Source of the DNA: Poecilobothrus nobilitatus
Taxonomy: Eukaryota > Arthropoda > Insecta > Diptera > Dolichopodidae
Assembly: GCA_947095535.1 (NCBI GenBank)
Contig: OX352772.1
Coordinates: forward strand, 230,827,911 to 230,891,910
Reading direction: 5' to 3'
DNA length: 64,000 nt
This document shows, in pieces, positions 12,589 to 23,048 of the stretch (its first letter is position 1; the number at the start of each line of letters is the position of its first letter). Position numbers and translations under genes: made by a program. The notes under the pieces are model-generated. The model was not told where the DNA came from. It saw only the letters and a program-made list of their open reading frames with translations, and ran no database searches.

Positions 12589-13668
12589 ATACCCTACACC
12601 TGAATAATTCGAATTAAATTAAAAATCCATAAGTTTTTTTGCCAGCTGCTTGAACTTCTTCCCTTTTCTGTCTTATTCAACTCGAATGAGGAACGTAAAA
12701 GAAGCATCCTCTTGAGACATGCTTGAAACCTTTGTAAAAAATTTTAAGTTTCTATCTTTATTAATTTCGAAGATTGTTAGTCCTTGGGAGGTGTGTGTCA
12801 GGTACCCGAATTGCCACTCCAATTCATCGAATCCATCTCAGGAACATAAAGAAAACATGCCAGAACACCATTATACTAAATTTAAAGGTTCTACTTTTTT
12901 TGGTTTTGGAGATATGCTCGTTGCTCTTGCGCTCGTCCGGAAGTTTCCAAAAAACGAAACCATGGTTCAAATTCTTTCAAATGTCAGTTTCCAATTTTAC
13001 AAAAAAGGAAACATAACAGAACACCTTTGTACTAAAAATAAAGGTTCTATCTTTTTTGGTTGTGGAGATATACTCGTTTGCTCTGGGGCTCGTTCGGAAG
13101 CTTCCAAGATCCGAACCCATGAACCAAATCCTCTCAAATTTCAGAGACTTAAATAAAATATGAAAGAACACCACTCTGCCAAATTTAAAGGTTATATTTT
13201 TATTGGTTTTGGAGATAATCTCATTTGCTCTGGTGCTCGTTCGGAAGCTTCCAAAATCCAAACCCATGGACCAAATCCTCTTAAATTTCAGAGACATAAA
13301 TCGAACGGGAAGGAACATCATTGTACAAAATTTAAAGGTTCTATCTTTGTTGATTTTGGAGATAATCTCATTTGCTCTGGTGCTCGTTCGGAAGCTTCCA
13401 GAATCCGAACCCATGGACGGATTTTATCCAGATTCGAACTTAGCCTTCCTTTCGTAATTAGTAACCTACTATATAAATTTCATCAAGATAGCTTTATTAG
13501 TTTTTGAGTTATCGTGCGAACGGACGGACGGACGGGCATCGTTAAATCGACTCTGGAGGTGATCCTGATTCAGAATATATATACATGTCCATATCTAACT
13601 CGCTTCCTTTTGGTGGTTACAAACACCATACCAAAGTTAATATACAATATACTTTAGGTGTAGGGTAT
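12589..13668. mobile_element. Short element with ATACCCTACACCT inverted ends, copy 1
   Basis: The left end ATACCCTACACCT (12589-12601) is matched inversely by AGGTGTAGGGTAT (13656-13668). Inside are tandem units and, near the right end, 'atcgtgcgaacggacggacg', 'aaatcgactctggaggtgat' and 'tcgcttccttttggtggtta'. A second copy with the same ends and order lies at 49073-50479. I recognise this arrangement from fly genomes but cannot name the family. There is no transposase, so it is non-autonomous. Confidence 0.65.
12860..13425. repeat. Internal tandem repeat, unit about 150 bp
   Basis: Units contain 'aaatttaaaggttctat.ttt', 'tttggagata.tctcatttgc', 'gctcgttcggaagcttccaa' and 'atccgaacccatggaccaaa'. 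'ggagataatctcatttgctc' recurs at about 13211 and 13360. Open frames run through the array on both strands only because the unit happens to lack stops; they look non-coding. Confidence 0.8.
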
Positions 13669-13979
13669 AACAAGCAAAGCAAAGTAAAACAAATACATAT
13701 GGATGTATGTATATTGGAATTATTTTATTTAGAAAACTTTTTTTTTTTGAAAGCTAAATTGAAATATTGAATATTAACAAGAATATAATACTCAAAAAAT
13801 GAGTTAAAAAGACAATTTGTTTTTTTTATGAGATTAAAATGAATTTTCCTCAATTTATAAGCAATAACAAATTGAGGAATAATTTTTGAGTAGATGTGAG
13901 ATACAAAAAATTGACTAAAAAATTTTGTACTGGATGAATACTCTATGTATATAGTTTCTTTATAATTATAATATGTAAA
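13669..13979. other. AT-rich spacer
   Basis: A/T-rich sequence between the short inverted-repeat element and the Harbinger end repeats. It includes 'aattttgtactggatgaata' and 'ctctatgtatatagtttctt', inverted with respect to sequence near 7605-7640. No gene is seen. Confidence 0.4.
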
Positions 13980-14275
13980 ACATTTTATTTTCCATATGAG
14001 AAAATTAACTTTTATTTTTTTTTGATTTCATACAAAAATCTATAGATGTTTGCCGTATGAGTTTACTTGCCGAATTTAAAAAGAGGATTTATTAAGTTGT
14101 TAGCGAGGTTTTGCGGGCGGCAGTCCCTGTCCCACTATAAAAAAATTTTACTTTTCATATAAGAAAGTTAGTTTTATTTTTTTTGATTTTATACAAGGAA
14201 AAAAAAATCTATGGATGCTGTATGGGTTTACTTGCCGAATTTAAAAAGAGGATTTCTTAAATTTACTTGTTTTGT
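13980..14275. repeat. Harbinger element end region, two subterminal repeats
   Basis: Two copies of a unit containing 'ttgattt(c/t)atacaa', 'tgccgtatgagtttacttgc' and 'gaatttaaaaagaggattt' occur here. The same unit occurs in opposite orientation at 19430-19590 and several times at 21380-22330 ('agtaaacgcatacggcaag', 'tatgaaatcaaaaaaaa'). Subterminal repeats facing each other around a MADF gene and a transposase fit the ends of PIF/Harbinger elements. Exact ends and target duplications are not resolved. Confidence 0.6.
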
Positions 14276-14367
14276 TTTTGTTTATTTGTGTTTTTGTTGG
14301 CAGTTTTTTTTTTATAAGAAACCATAAAATTTTTTTTTTTTAAATTTAAAATTATAATATAAATAAA

Positions 14368-15491
14368 ATGGTTAGATGGAATAGAGCTCAAACTAAATTG
14401 TTAATTGAGTTGTATGAACAATTTCCAAATATTTATGATGTGAAACATGAAGAATATACGAATAGAATAGAAAGAGTAAATAAATTAGAAAATATTTGTG
14501 AGCAGTTAAAAATTCTAAAACCTAGTGTTACAATTAGTGAAATTAAAAATAAAATTAAAACACTAAGAGCACAGTATTCAAAAGAAAAAAATAATAAAAA
14601 TTTTTCTAAAAAAAGTGGAGCAGAAACTAATGATATATATACAACACGGTTATGGTGTTTTGAAATGTTACATTTTTTGGATAATTTTGAATATCACGTT
14701 AAAAATGAAACAAATATATCTTCCGCCTCGGTAAATAACATTATCAACTTATTTTCTATTTTATTTGAACGATTTTTTTCAGACTGTAACAACCAACGAA
14801 TTTTCTCTAGAAAAAAGTAAAAATTCAAAAAAACCTAGGAAAAAAAAAGTTAATGTGGCGGAGAAAGTTTGTCAATCATTAGGTATAGCCAACAATTTAA
14901 TAAAAAATGTCACAAATAAAAATTTATCACGACAAAAACATTTAGGAACCATTGTGGAACTGCAAATAAAAAATTTAGCAACCCACATTTTTTCTGAAGT
15001 TAAAATAAAAATTATGGAAGTTCTTTTAGATTCGCAGAAACGTATGTTAAAGGAACAAAATAAATTTCGTAACGTATCTTCAACCTACCTTCCATACCTT
15101 CAACCTAACCACCTACGAATTTAATACATTAAATTCACCAATAGACGACGAATTCAATGCAATAAATTCTCCAATATATTACGAATTCAATGGAGTAAAT
15201 TCACCAATAGACGACAAATTCAATGCAGTAAGTTCACCAATAAACTACGAATTTAATACATTAAATTCACCAATATACCACGAATTCGATGCAATATATT
15301 CTCCAATAGACTACGAATTCAATGGAGTAAATTCACCAATAGACATCGTATTTAATGCAGTAAGTTCACCAACAGACTACGATTTTAATACATTAAATTC
15401 ACCAATAGACGACGAATTCAATGAAGTAAATTCACCAATAGATAACAAATTTGAAGAACCGTTTGCTGTACTTATTCCCAGCCAGAAGTAA
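14368..15491 (+). CDS. MADF/Myb-like DNA-binding protein of a PIF/Harbinger element
   Basis: The ATG at 14368 opens a frame with WNRAQTKLLIELYEQFP, then YDVKHEEYTNR and 'LRAQYSKEK', the pattern of a MADF domain, roughly residues 3-110. The frame would end at 14820, but a 52-bp segment, 14731-14782, starts GTAAAT and ends TTTTTTCAG. Removing it joins codon 121 in phase to a second frame (14783-15124), so I read it as an intron. A further frame change near 15110 leads into about 10 copies of a 12-residue repeat (consensus NSPIDDEFNxx) ending at TAA 15489-15491. PIF/Harbinger elements carry such a DNA-binding protein that brings the transposase to the element ends. The transposase relic lies convergently at 16100-17100. 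The MADF domain looks intact; the last frame change is either a small indel or an unseen intron. Confidence 0.75.
15106..15450 (+). repeat. 36-bp coding minisatellite
   Basis: About ten tandem 36-base units on the theme 'gaattcaatg.a.taaattc' plus 'accaatagacgac'. All are multiples of three and free of stops in the frame that ends at 15491, so they encode a 12-residue repeat rich in N, S, P, I and D. Synonymous-looking variation among units (aat/aac, ttc/ttt) hints at past coding constraint. Confidence 0.85.
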
Positions 15492-15580
15492 CGCTCAAAG
15501 GTTATAGAAGTAAAAGTTTTACCTAAGCGATGAAATATTTTAGAGACTGCGTTAGAAGGTATTTTGGACGAAGATAAGTT

Positions 15581-15965
15581 ATAATTTTCATATGGTTATT
15601 AACTTTAATATATGTATATAGTTAGTTATTTCATTTGAATTTATTATGTTTTTTAATTTTCATATGTTTGAAATGAGTTATGTTTTTTAATTTTATATGT
15701 TAGAAATGACTTGTTTTTTAATTTGATTTAATACAAACTTCTTAATTTTTTTATAATAAATAAGGCTATGACTGAATTTTTATAATTTTCCTATGGTTAT
15801 TAACTTTAATATATGTATATAGTTATTTCATTTGAATTTGTTATGTTTTTTAATTCTCATATGTTTGAAATGAGTTATGTTTTTTAATTTTATATGTTAG
15901 AAATGAGTTGTTTTTTAATTTGATTTGATACAAACTTCTTAATTTTTTTATAATAAAATTTTTTT
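15581..15965. repeat. Tandem duplication of about 200 bp
   Basis: 'ataattttc.tatggttatt' starts at 15581 and again at 15782. The following roughly 190 bases, including 'catatgtttgaaatgagtta' and 'gatacaaacttcttaatttt', are repeated with few changes. It lies between the convergent MADF and transposase genes of the Harbinger element. Confidence 0.85.
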
Positions 15966-16099
15966 ATAAAGAAATTCTGTAAAAACTAAAAAAAAAGATT
16001 TTAGAAAATAAGAGTTAATAAAAATAAGATTTAAGATAAAAAAATATTTATTTCTGTTATTTTCTTTTAATTAATATATTAAATATTGTATACTGATAT

Positions 16100-17100
16100 T
16101 CAAATATAGGCTCCTTGCTATGGAACTTAACCTTCTTTAATTAAAATACTTTGCGAATTGTTCACGAATATTTCCTGCTAAATTTGAATTTTTTTAGGAT
16201 TTTCACATTTATTTTCAGAGTTAATAACAGGCAATTGATAATTCAGTTTTACAGGATCCAGATAACTTTGATATTCGTAATTAAAAAATTGTGCAAAAAA
16301 CAGCAAGGTTGAACAATTTTTGTCACTTTTTCAGGCTTCAAATATATTGTTGTTTACAACACACGAAATCTATTGCACAGAATACCAAATGCAAACTCTA
16401 CATTTTGCCTAGCAAAACTTAGCCTATAATTAAAAATTTTTTTTTTTTTACTTTCATAAGGAAATGGCTCCATTAAATACTTTCCAAGAGCAAATGCAAC
16501 GTCGCCAATACGTAAGATAAAAGTCTATTGTTGCCAATAACATCATCTTGCAGTAAATCGATTCCAGCGTCAACAATTTGTTTAAGGTCACTTCTATTAT
16601 AAATTCCAAGAGTCACTTATCCGACCATTGCTTCCAATGTTTACATATGTAAATTTGCAGTTTGCATCACACATACAAATTAGACGATGCTATTAAACCC
16701 CTTGAAATTATAGTATAAGGCGCCATCAATTTTTTTAGCTCTAAACGTTATATGCTTGCCATCTAAGACCTAGAGTACCAATACAATTCGGGAAAAGACA
16801 TTTTCTCTCAAATTGTGTAGATATGTCAACAAACTCAGCCGCATTAGAAGAAAACTAAGTATATAAAGTCATAATATAAATGTCAGTATATGTATACAAA
16901 ATTTAACGTGTTACCTTTAAATACTTCTCTTCCATTTTCCAGTAAATATAACTGCAAATCTTAGGTAACGTATTCAATATGAAAGTCAATGACAATCTGC
17001 TCTGATATTCCAAACTACGATATGTTTCACTAGTTGCTGGGAATCTCAGCACTGCTGAAAGTTTCTCTTCTGGAAAAATAGCATCTCTCAAAAATGTACT
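16100..17100 (-). pseudogene. PIF/Harbinger transposase relic (DDE_4 type)
   Basis: Leftward from 17091 an open stretch begins MRDAIFPEEKLSAVLRFPAT and then SETYRSLEYQSRLS, the usual N-terminal helix-turn-helix-like part of Harbinger transposases. After frame changes (introns or indels) come LDGKHITFRAKKIDG, YYNFKGFNS, 'CDANCKFTYVNIGSNGRISD' and LKQIVDAGIDLLQDD, which match the catalytic core with its first two aspartates. The final conserved block is not clear. The usual length is about 350-400 residues; here no frame exceeds 62 codons, so the gene is broken. It faces the MADF gene convergently, the expected two-gene layout. Confidence 0.75.
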
Positions 17101-17489
17101 TTTTTTTCATAATGTCCATTTTTATAAAACCAAGTACTTCATTGAACTTCACTTCATGTTTCGTCCATTCGTAAATAACCTAAAATATAGTAATTTCTTT
17201 TTTTAAACTATAATAATTTCTATAAATAAACATAAAATACCTCTATATGCGTTTTTATCCTCCATATGTAGCTCATCTCTTAACAATTTATTAAGACCCC
17301 AAATTTTTTCGCTGCTTCCAACTTTTATCCATATTCTTTTTTTTTCTTTTTATTTTTTTAGCAACAACATTGCTGCATATGATGAATATGATGAATATCA
17401 TATGCTAGCTGTAATAAAAAGAAATAAAAGTTTCTAAAGAAATTTTCTTAGAAGAATTAAATTCATTGTTATTGAGTGTTAAGTCAAAA
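17101..17489. other. Between the Harbinger transposase relic and the inserted LINE
   Basis: A/T-rich sequence, with leftward 'ACTTCATGTTTCGTCCATTC'-type words that may be the extreme N-terminal part of the Harbinger transposase gene and its upstream region. No complete frame is seen. Confidence 0.35.
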
Positions 17490-19055
17490 AATTAAATACT
17501 ATTGGGGGATATTAAATGGAATATTTTGGTGGAATCTGTATTTATTGATAATTATATTTTCATGCTCTCGTCCCATGGTTTAGAATCGTGCATAAATAAA
17601 CCGACCACAATAACTGAGGATTGTAATTCATGTTTAGATCATAATTTTATTCGTTTAGATTTGTCTTGTGTTTCTTATTTAAGTAGTTCTGTTGTTGATT
17701 TTCAGTTGTCTGATCATTGTATGACTTGCCTTGCAATTGTTCACGATGTTCCTGATCATAGTGTGAGTTATTCGGCTAGTCAACATTTTAATACTAATTT
17801 TAATAAATTGAATAACCACCTCAGGGATAAATTATGGTATGAAGTTTATTCTGAACCAAACCCGTCGAAAGCATTTGACAATTTTGTTGTAGTATTAAAT
17901 CAACATTTAAATTCCAGTAGGATCACCAATAGTAATAATATAAATAATTTAAAAACAAAAAAACTTAAACCTTGGATTAATTCTTATTTATTAAATAAAA
18001 TTAATTTAAAAAATAAATTTTATAAAAAAGTTAAAAAATATCCAACTAATAATAACCTTAAGAATAAATATAAAAAAATGTGTAAAAGAGTTAATAGGGA
18101 GGTTACTATTCATAAAAATAATTATTATAAAACACAATTTAGAATGGCTAAAGGAAATGGCAAGAAAGAACTGGCTATAGTAAATAGTTTATTTAATAAA
18201 TCAAAAAATAAAAAAGAGAGTGTACTAGTCTTCTTATAAATGGTGAAATTGTTGCTGAGTTTAGGGCAAAGGCGAATGCATTCAACCACTTCTTTTCAAG
18301 TATTGGAGAAAAAATTGGTAATGAAAGTTCTAAAATAAATGATTCATTTAAATGTTTGCCTTCTGATTGTATTCAGAACACATTTATGTTCAGCGCATTT
18401 TCTACGTTTGAACTGCATCGCACCATATTGTCACTTAAAAATAATAATTCTTCTACTTCTAATTCTTTTTCTTCTTCTTTTTAAAAAAAAATATCTTATA
18501 ACATAGTAGATGTACTTTGCCATTTATGTAATAAAAGTATTACACTTGGTATATTTCCCGAATGTCTCAAAAATGCTGAAATCATTCAATTATTTAAAAA
18601 GGATGATAAGCAGGATTTAAATAACTATAGACCTATATCGGTGTTATCTACTTTTTCAAAAATATTTGAAAAATTAGTGAAATGTAGGATTCTAAATTTC
18701 TTAAACAAACATAACTTCTTTTCTAATTCGCAATTTGGATTTAGATCAAATTTATCTACAGAAGATGCACTGTTGGATTTTTGTAATACTATTCAATGGA
18801 TTAAATAACAAGAAAAAAACGGTTGCATTGTTTGTTGATATATGTAAGGCGTTTGATACAGTTAACCATAAAATTCTATTGCATAAATTATATAAAATCG
18901 GCTTTAGAGGTCATATACATAAATGGTTTTCGTCTTACCTATCAGATAATCCAACCAATATTTATGAAGTTGTTTATCATTTTTTGAAAAGTTGTTTGTC
19001 CAAAAAACATATGCAAAAATTATATATACTACAAAAAGATTTCTCACTACCATGA
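17490..19055 (+). pseudogene. Non-LTR retrotransposon fragment (end of endonuclease to mid reverse transcriptase)
   Basis: A 245-codon frame (17502-18239) carries the endonuclease end (LGDIKWN-like start, CLDHNFIRLDL, QLSDHC) and the linker (KPWINSYLLNKINLKNKFYK). In shifted frames follow NAFNHFFSSIGEKI, NYRPISVLSTFSKIFEKLV, QFGFRSNLSTEDALL and, at 18735-19055, FVDICKAFDTVNHKILLHKL then GFRGHIHKWFSSYLS. The sequence stops before the catalytic F/YADD box. It is thus truncated at both ends and carries stops and frameshifts. The motif set fits the CR1/Jockey group. It appears to be inserted in the Harbinger element, between its transposase relic and its right-hand end repeats. Confidence 0.8.
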
Positions 19056-19429
19056 CATTTAAATTTCTAGAAGTCTCAAAAAAATAAACAAACATTTTAA
19101 AATAAAAAAATATACAAAGTTTTTTTATTGTTTTTTAGTGAGAAACTATATTAAAATGACTTTATTATAGGAATAAAAATATTATTAATAAACTATATTA
19201 TTTTAAACAACTTTATAAATAATAAATTTTATGTTTTTAGCTAAATATGAATATGTATAAACATTAATAAGTTCGGTACATTTTTAAATGTCAAAGTGTT
19301 GTTGTAATATTTTGTAATAATATAATTAGTTTTCTCTCTCTTTCCCACTGGTAGTATACTACATTTTTTTCTTTCTAAAGTTGTGATAATATCCACGAAA
19401 ATTCTTATGAAAACTAGGCGTAACTCCTT
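19056..19429. other. AT-rich spacer, no gene
   Basis: A/T-rich sequence after the LINE fragment, with 'tctctctctttccc' at about 19334. No coding or RNA signature is seen. Confidence 0.4.
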
Positions 19430-19595
19430 TATATGAAAATTTAAATTTTTTAAAGTCGGGAGCGGCTTACCCCAAACCCCCGCTACAGTATAAACAATCT
19501 CTTTTTAAATTCGCCAAGTAAACGCATACGGCAAGCGTCCATTTGATAATTTTTTTGATTGTATGAAATCAAAAAAAAAACAATGGTAACTCTTT
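19430..19595. repeat. Harbinger subterminal repeat, inverted relative to 14 kb
   Basis: Contains 'cccccgctacagtataaaca', 'aagtaaacgcatacggcaag', 'gattgtatgaaatcaaaaaa' and 'actcttttatatgaaaatta'. This is the 13980-14275 unit in the opposite orientation, so it is a plausible right end for the Harbinger element that starts near 14 kb. Confidence 0.6.
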
Positions 19596-19599
19596 TATA

Positions 19600-20155
19600 T
19601 GAAAATTACAATTTTACAGAAAAGGCAGTACCTTTCAAAAATGCCCTTAAGCATAGTACAGACCATAAAATTTGGTATTCTGCCTTGTATTCAATTCGGT
19701 CGATGATTCTCTACAGACATACATACAAACATTATCGTAGACTTTGTATTAAACATAATTTTGAAAACGACTTTCGGTTAGAAAAGTACTTGAAAATTTG
19801 AGCGGAAACAAAAATATTTTGAAGCTTTTTTATTAAGTGAATGCTTAGATGAAGAAATAACAGAAAAAAGAGACAGAATTGGCCCCAAAAATTTTATTTG
19901 AAAAGGCAATATTATTCACATATTAATTTGTAAAGAGAATTAAAAATTTGTGCACCAAAAGATTTAAAAATGGATGCAGAATCATATAATATTTTGTTAG
20001 AAAAAGTTAAATATGAAATTGAGAAACAAAATACTTTGCTGCGTGTTGTTATTTCCATTAATGAGCGTTTCACAGCTACCCTTCGATTCTTAGCGTTCGG
20101 AAATTCATTTGAAGATTTAAAATTTTTAACGGCAATTTCACCTCAAAATCTGGGA
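19600..20155 (+). pseudogene. Second PIF/Harbinger transposase, N-terminal fragment
   Basis: The frame at 19970 reads MDAESYNILLEKV and then RVVISINERFTATLRFLAFG, followed by SFEDLKFLTAISPQNLGYI. This is the conserved N-terminal region of Harbinger transposases (short helix pair, then 'ERxxxTLRFLAxG'). The reading is cut at about 20156 by the end of a mariner element. The remainder of the transposase is not found on the other side, so this copy has lost its catalytic core. Confidence 0.7.
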
Positions 20156-20156
20156 T

Positions 20157-21058
20157 ATATAGGGTTTTCCAATTGGAGTGATATGATTTTTTTTCAAAAA
20201 AAAACACACCAATTGTTAAGGAAATTCAAATATTTTTTATTTAATGTGAAGTACAATCGATACAATTAAGTTCTGAATAAAACGTCATTCAAATGACCTT
20301 CACGACTTCTTTTGCAGGAACGAATTCGATAAACCCAATTTTCGAGCACTTTTTCCACTAAATCAAGTCGTATGTCATGAATAGGTCGTTCAATATTGAC
20401 TTCTAAAGCTTGAAGAGAGTCTGGTTTATTGCTAAAGGCCAATGACTTCAAATAACCCCGCAAGAAATAGTCTAATAGTGTTAAATCACAACTTCTTTTC
20501 TTCATTCAATGTCACAATTTCTTGAAATAATCGAATCTCCAAACTTTTTTCGCAATTATTCGGTGTAGCACGTAGCCCCGTCTTGTTGGAGCCAGATGTT
20601 GTCAAGATCAACTTCTTCCAATTTCGGTCATAAAAAGTTGGTTATCATCGATCTATACCGCTCTCCATTGACGGTAACGATGATACCAGCTTCATTTCGA
20701 AAGAAGTAGGGACCGATGATTCCACCAGACCAAAAACCACACCAAACTGTCAATTTAGGTAAATGTAATGGTTCTTCATGAATAATTAGTGGATTTTCTT
20801 CGTACCAGAATCGACAGTTTTGTTTATTTACTGCACCACTCAGATGAAAGAGAGCCTCATCGGAGAAAATTATTTTCTTAAAAAATCCTTATCGTTTTCA
20901 AGTTGTTCCAAGACAAAATCAGCAAATTTACGACGTTTACGGTGGACCATGATGAAATTGAAAACATTACTGAATACAATGAAAAAAAAGACAGATCATG
21001 ACATACTATAAATGGCCGAAACGTCACTTAGAAATCATATGATTCAAATTGGAAAATC
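20157..21058 (-). mobile_element. mariner-like element, copy 1 (leftward, broken)
   Basis: The left end 'agggttttccaattggagtg' is matched by inverted 'aaattggaaaatcct' at 21044-21058. The leftward reading gives the C-terminal transposase part (20505-20266: RSCDLTLLDYFLRGYLKSL, with the third catalytic aspartate in S-C-D-L), then in shifted frames the WFQ/HDGA-type region, VTVNGERY-like words and 'CRFWYEENPLIIHEEPL'. It is closely related to the copy at 54627-55885, but internally shorter and full of frameshifts. It sits in the Harbinger relic. Confidence 0.8.
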
Positions 21059-21124
21059 CTGTATTATAATCAAAACACGAACAAATTTTTAGGTTATAAT
21101 TGAAATTCATGTAACTAAACTAAA

Positions 21125-21400
21125 ATTTAAAATTACTTACTACTGGAGTTTCTATATTTTCATCATTTGAATTTGATGATCTTTCTGGTAGTTGCACTTT
21201 TTGATCTTTTAAAAATTGAAGAATATCAAACTTGGAATATATTGATTTCTGATCTCTCAATCTTTATAACTTTTTTCAACTCTCTTCTGTAACAACTTCT
21301 TATGTTGTTAATTATTTTTCTAATGGTGTCAATATTTGCATTGCCATCTATTTTTTGTATTTACACAAAAGTACATCCTCAGTTTTGTATTTTTGATCCC
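21125..21400 (-). pseudogene. MADF-type protein fragment of the second Harbinger copy
   Basis: The leftward reading gives IRKIINNIRSCYRRELKKV and, after a frame change, FDILQFLKDQKVQLPERS, a typical second half of a MADF domain followed by an acidic linker. The exon seems to end at a GTAAGT donor at about 21136. The orientation is convergent with the transposase fragment at 19600-20155, the same two-gene layout as in the copy at 14-17 kb. Confidence 0.55.
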
Positions 21401-22336
21401 AAACCTCCGCTAACAATTTATGCAATCCTGTTTTTGAATTCGCAAGTAAACGTACGGTAAGAATCAATTTGATACTTTGTTTTGCTTGTATGAAACCAAA
21501 AAAAGAAATGTAAAACTCTTTTATATGAAAATTGAACTTTTTTTATAGTTATAAACCCCCGCTAACAATTTAAGCAATCGTCTTTTTGAATTCGGTAGGT
21601 AAAGGCATACGGCAAGAATCTATTTGATAACTTTTTTGCTTATATGAAATCAAAAAAAAATAAATGTTAACTTTTTTTTTATGGAAATTGATTTTTTTTT
21701 ATAGATTTTTTTGCAGATACCGCCATACCCCCGCTAACAATTTAAACAATCCTCTTCTTGAATTCTGCAAGTAAACCCATACGGCAATTTTTTCTTAAAA
21801 TTTGTTATTTTATATAAATTCCAAATATCTGTTATACAATACAATATTAAAAATTACCTAAAAAAATTTGTTCAACCTTTCTATTTTTATTTAAAAACTT
21901 TTTTAAAAATTACTTAAAGAATTGCACTACGGCAACATGTTTTAAAAATGCATTATCATTGAAACGTCATGTGGACATTTAGTAGAATATCATTAAAGTT
22001 TGGCATAAAAAGTCAAAAATTTTAAAAATTAAAAAAAAACTAAAAATAAGCTGAAAAATTAAATAAAAGGCAACCGCCAGATAATGAGGTGAAAATTAAT
22101 CATTCAAAAAATTAAGGATCGTACCATTTTTACGCGAGTTATTTAACACTGATGTAAACTTGACTGTGCCCATAAAATCAAAATAATAAATGTTAACTCT
22201 TTTGTATGAAAATTTAATTTTGTTATACATATACATATATAACACCGCTAACAGTTTTAGATATCCTCTTTTTGATTCGGGAAGTAAACTCATATGTCAA
22301 GGATCAATTTGATATTTATTTTGCTATGAAACCTTA
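21380..22336. repeat. Harbinger subterminal repeats, about four units
   Basis: Units of roughly 140 bp with 'cccccgctaacaattta.gc', 'caatcctctttttgaattcg', 'aagtaaac.catacggcaag', 'tttgataacttttttgctt' and 'tatgaaatcaaaaa' occur near 21400-21500, 21545-21660, 21720-21790 and 22240-22330. The last unit is broken at 22337 by the end of the P-like family B sequence, so the P-like DNA lies in or against this Harbinger end. Confidence 0.7.
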
Positions 22337-22337
22337 G

Positions 22338-23048
22338 AATATAGAGTATAAGGAAAAGTAAATCCAAAAAAAAGAGGCAAATTCTCATACAATTACAAAA
22401 CATTACTACATCGGCTATATTCAGTGTCGTTACTACCAATTTTTCAAAAGAGCATTGCTTACTGAATATATTTTTTGAGTTTCAGAAGCAGCACTTTTAA
22501 TATTTTGAAAACATCATTTTCATTCTTATTCGAACTGTAAATATAAAAATAATATCATATTATTTATGTTTTGTATTTTTTATATTAAAAATTAAAAATT
22601 TTATGTTAAATTGGATTAAAAATTAAAATTATGTTACTTATTTTACTAAATTACATTACATATTATCTCGAATTATTACATTAATAATGAAAACTTATTA
22701 CTAAAAGAAAATTAAAATTTTATATTAAATTGTATTAAGAATTAAAATTATGTTACTTATTTTAATAAACATATTTATATTCCCTTAAATAACGTAATTC
22801 TAGATAACTTATTTCTAATAGAACATTTATCAGATATTTTTTTTGCAATAAAGAAAAATCTTATCGATAAATATTTTATTATAATTGATTTTATTAGTAA
22901 ACTATAATGATTATTTTCAAAAATATGTTTAGGAATTTCAGGAAATAAATTACCGATTTGTTAAATTTTTTTGTACATTTATAGCTATGCTATCGAAATA
23001 TTTTTTATTAAGTAATGTTTGGTTCGAATCTAAATAGTTTATCTTTTG
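22338..23048 (-). repeat. 3' region of the left P-like copy
   Basis: Non-coding tail after the transposase stop. It matches, inverted, two separated pieces on the right: about 40960-41705 and 47570-47868. Shared landmarks are 'cttatcgataaatattttat', 'taatagaacatttatcagat' and 'gcagcacttttaatattttg'. The gap on the right is the inserted LINE. Confidence 0.8.

Noticed and set aside
12977..13507. Several overlapping 80-145-codon frames on both strands in the short element
   Set aside because: They run through tandem units on both strands at once and carry repeated identical segments; no family motif. Best explained by a stop-poor repeat unit.
16903..17091. A separate small gene
   Set aside because: It is the N-terminal exon of the leftward Harbinger transposase relic, matching the usual first block of that family.
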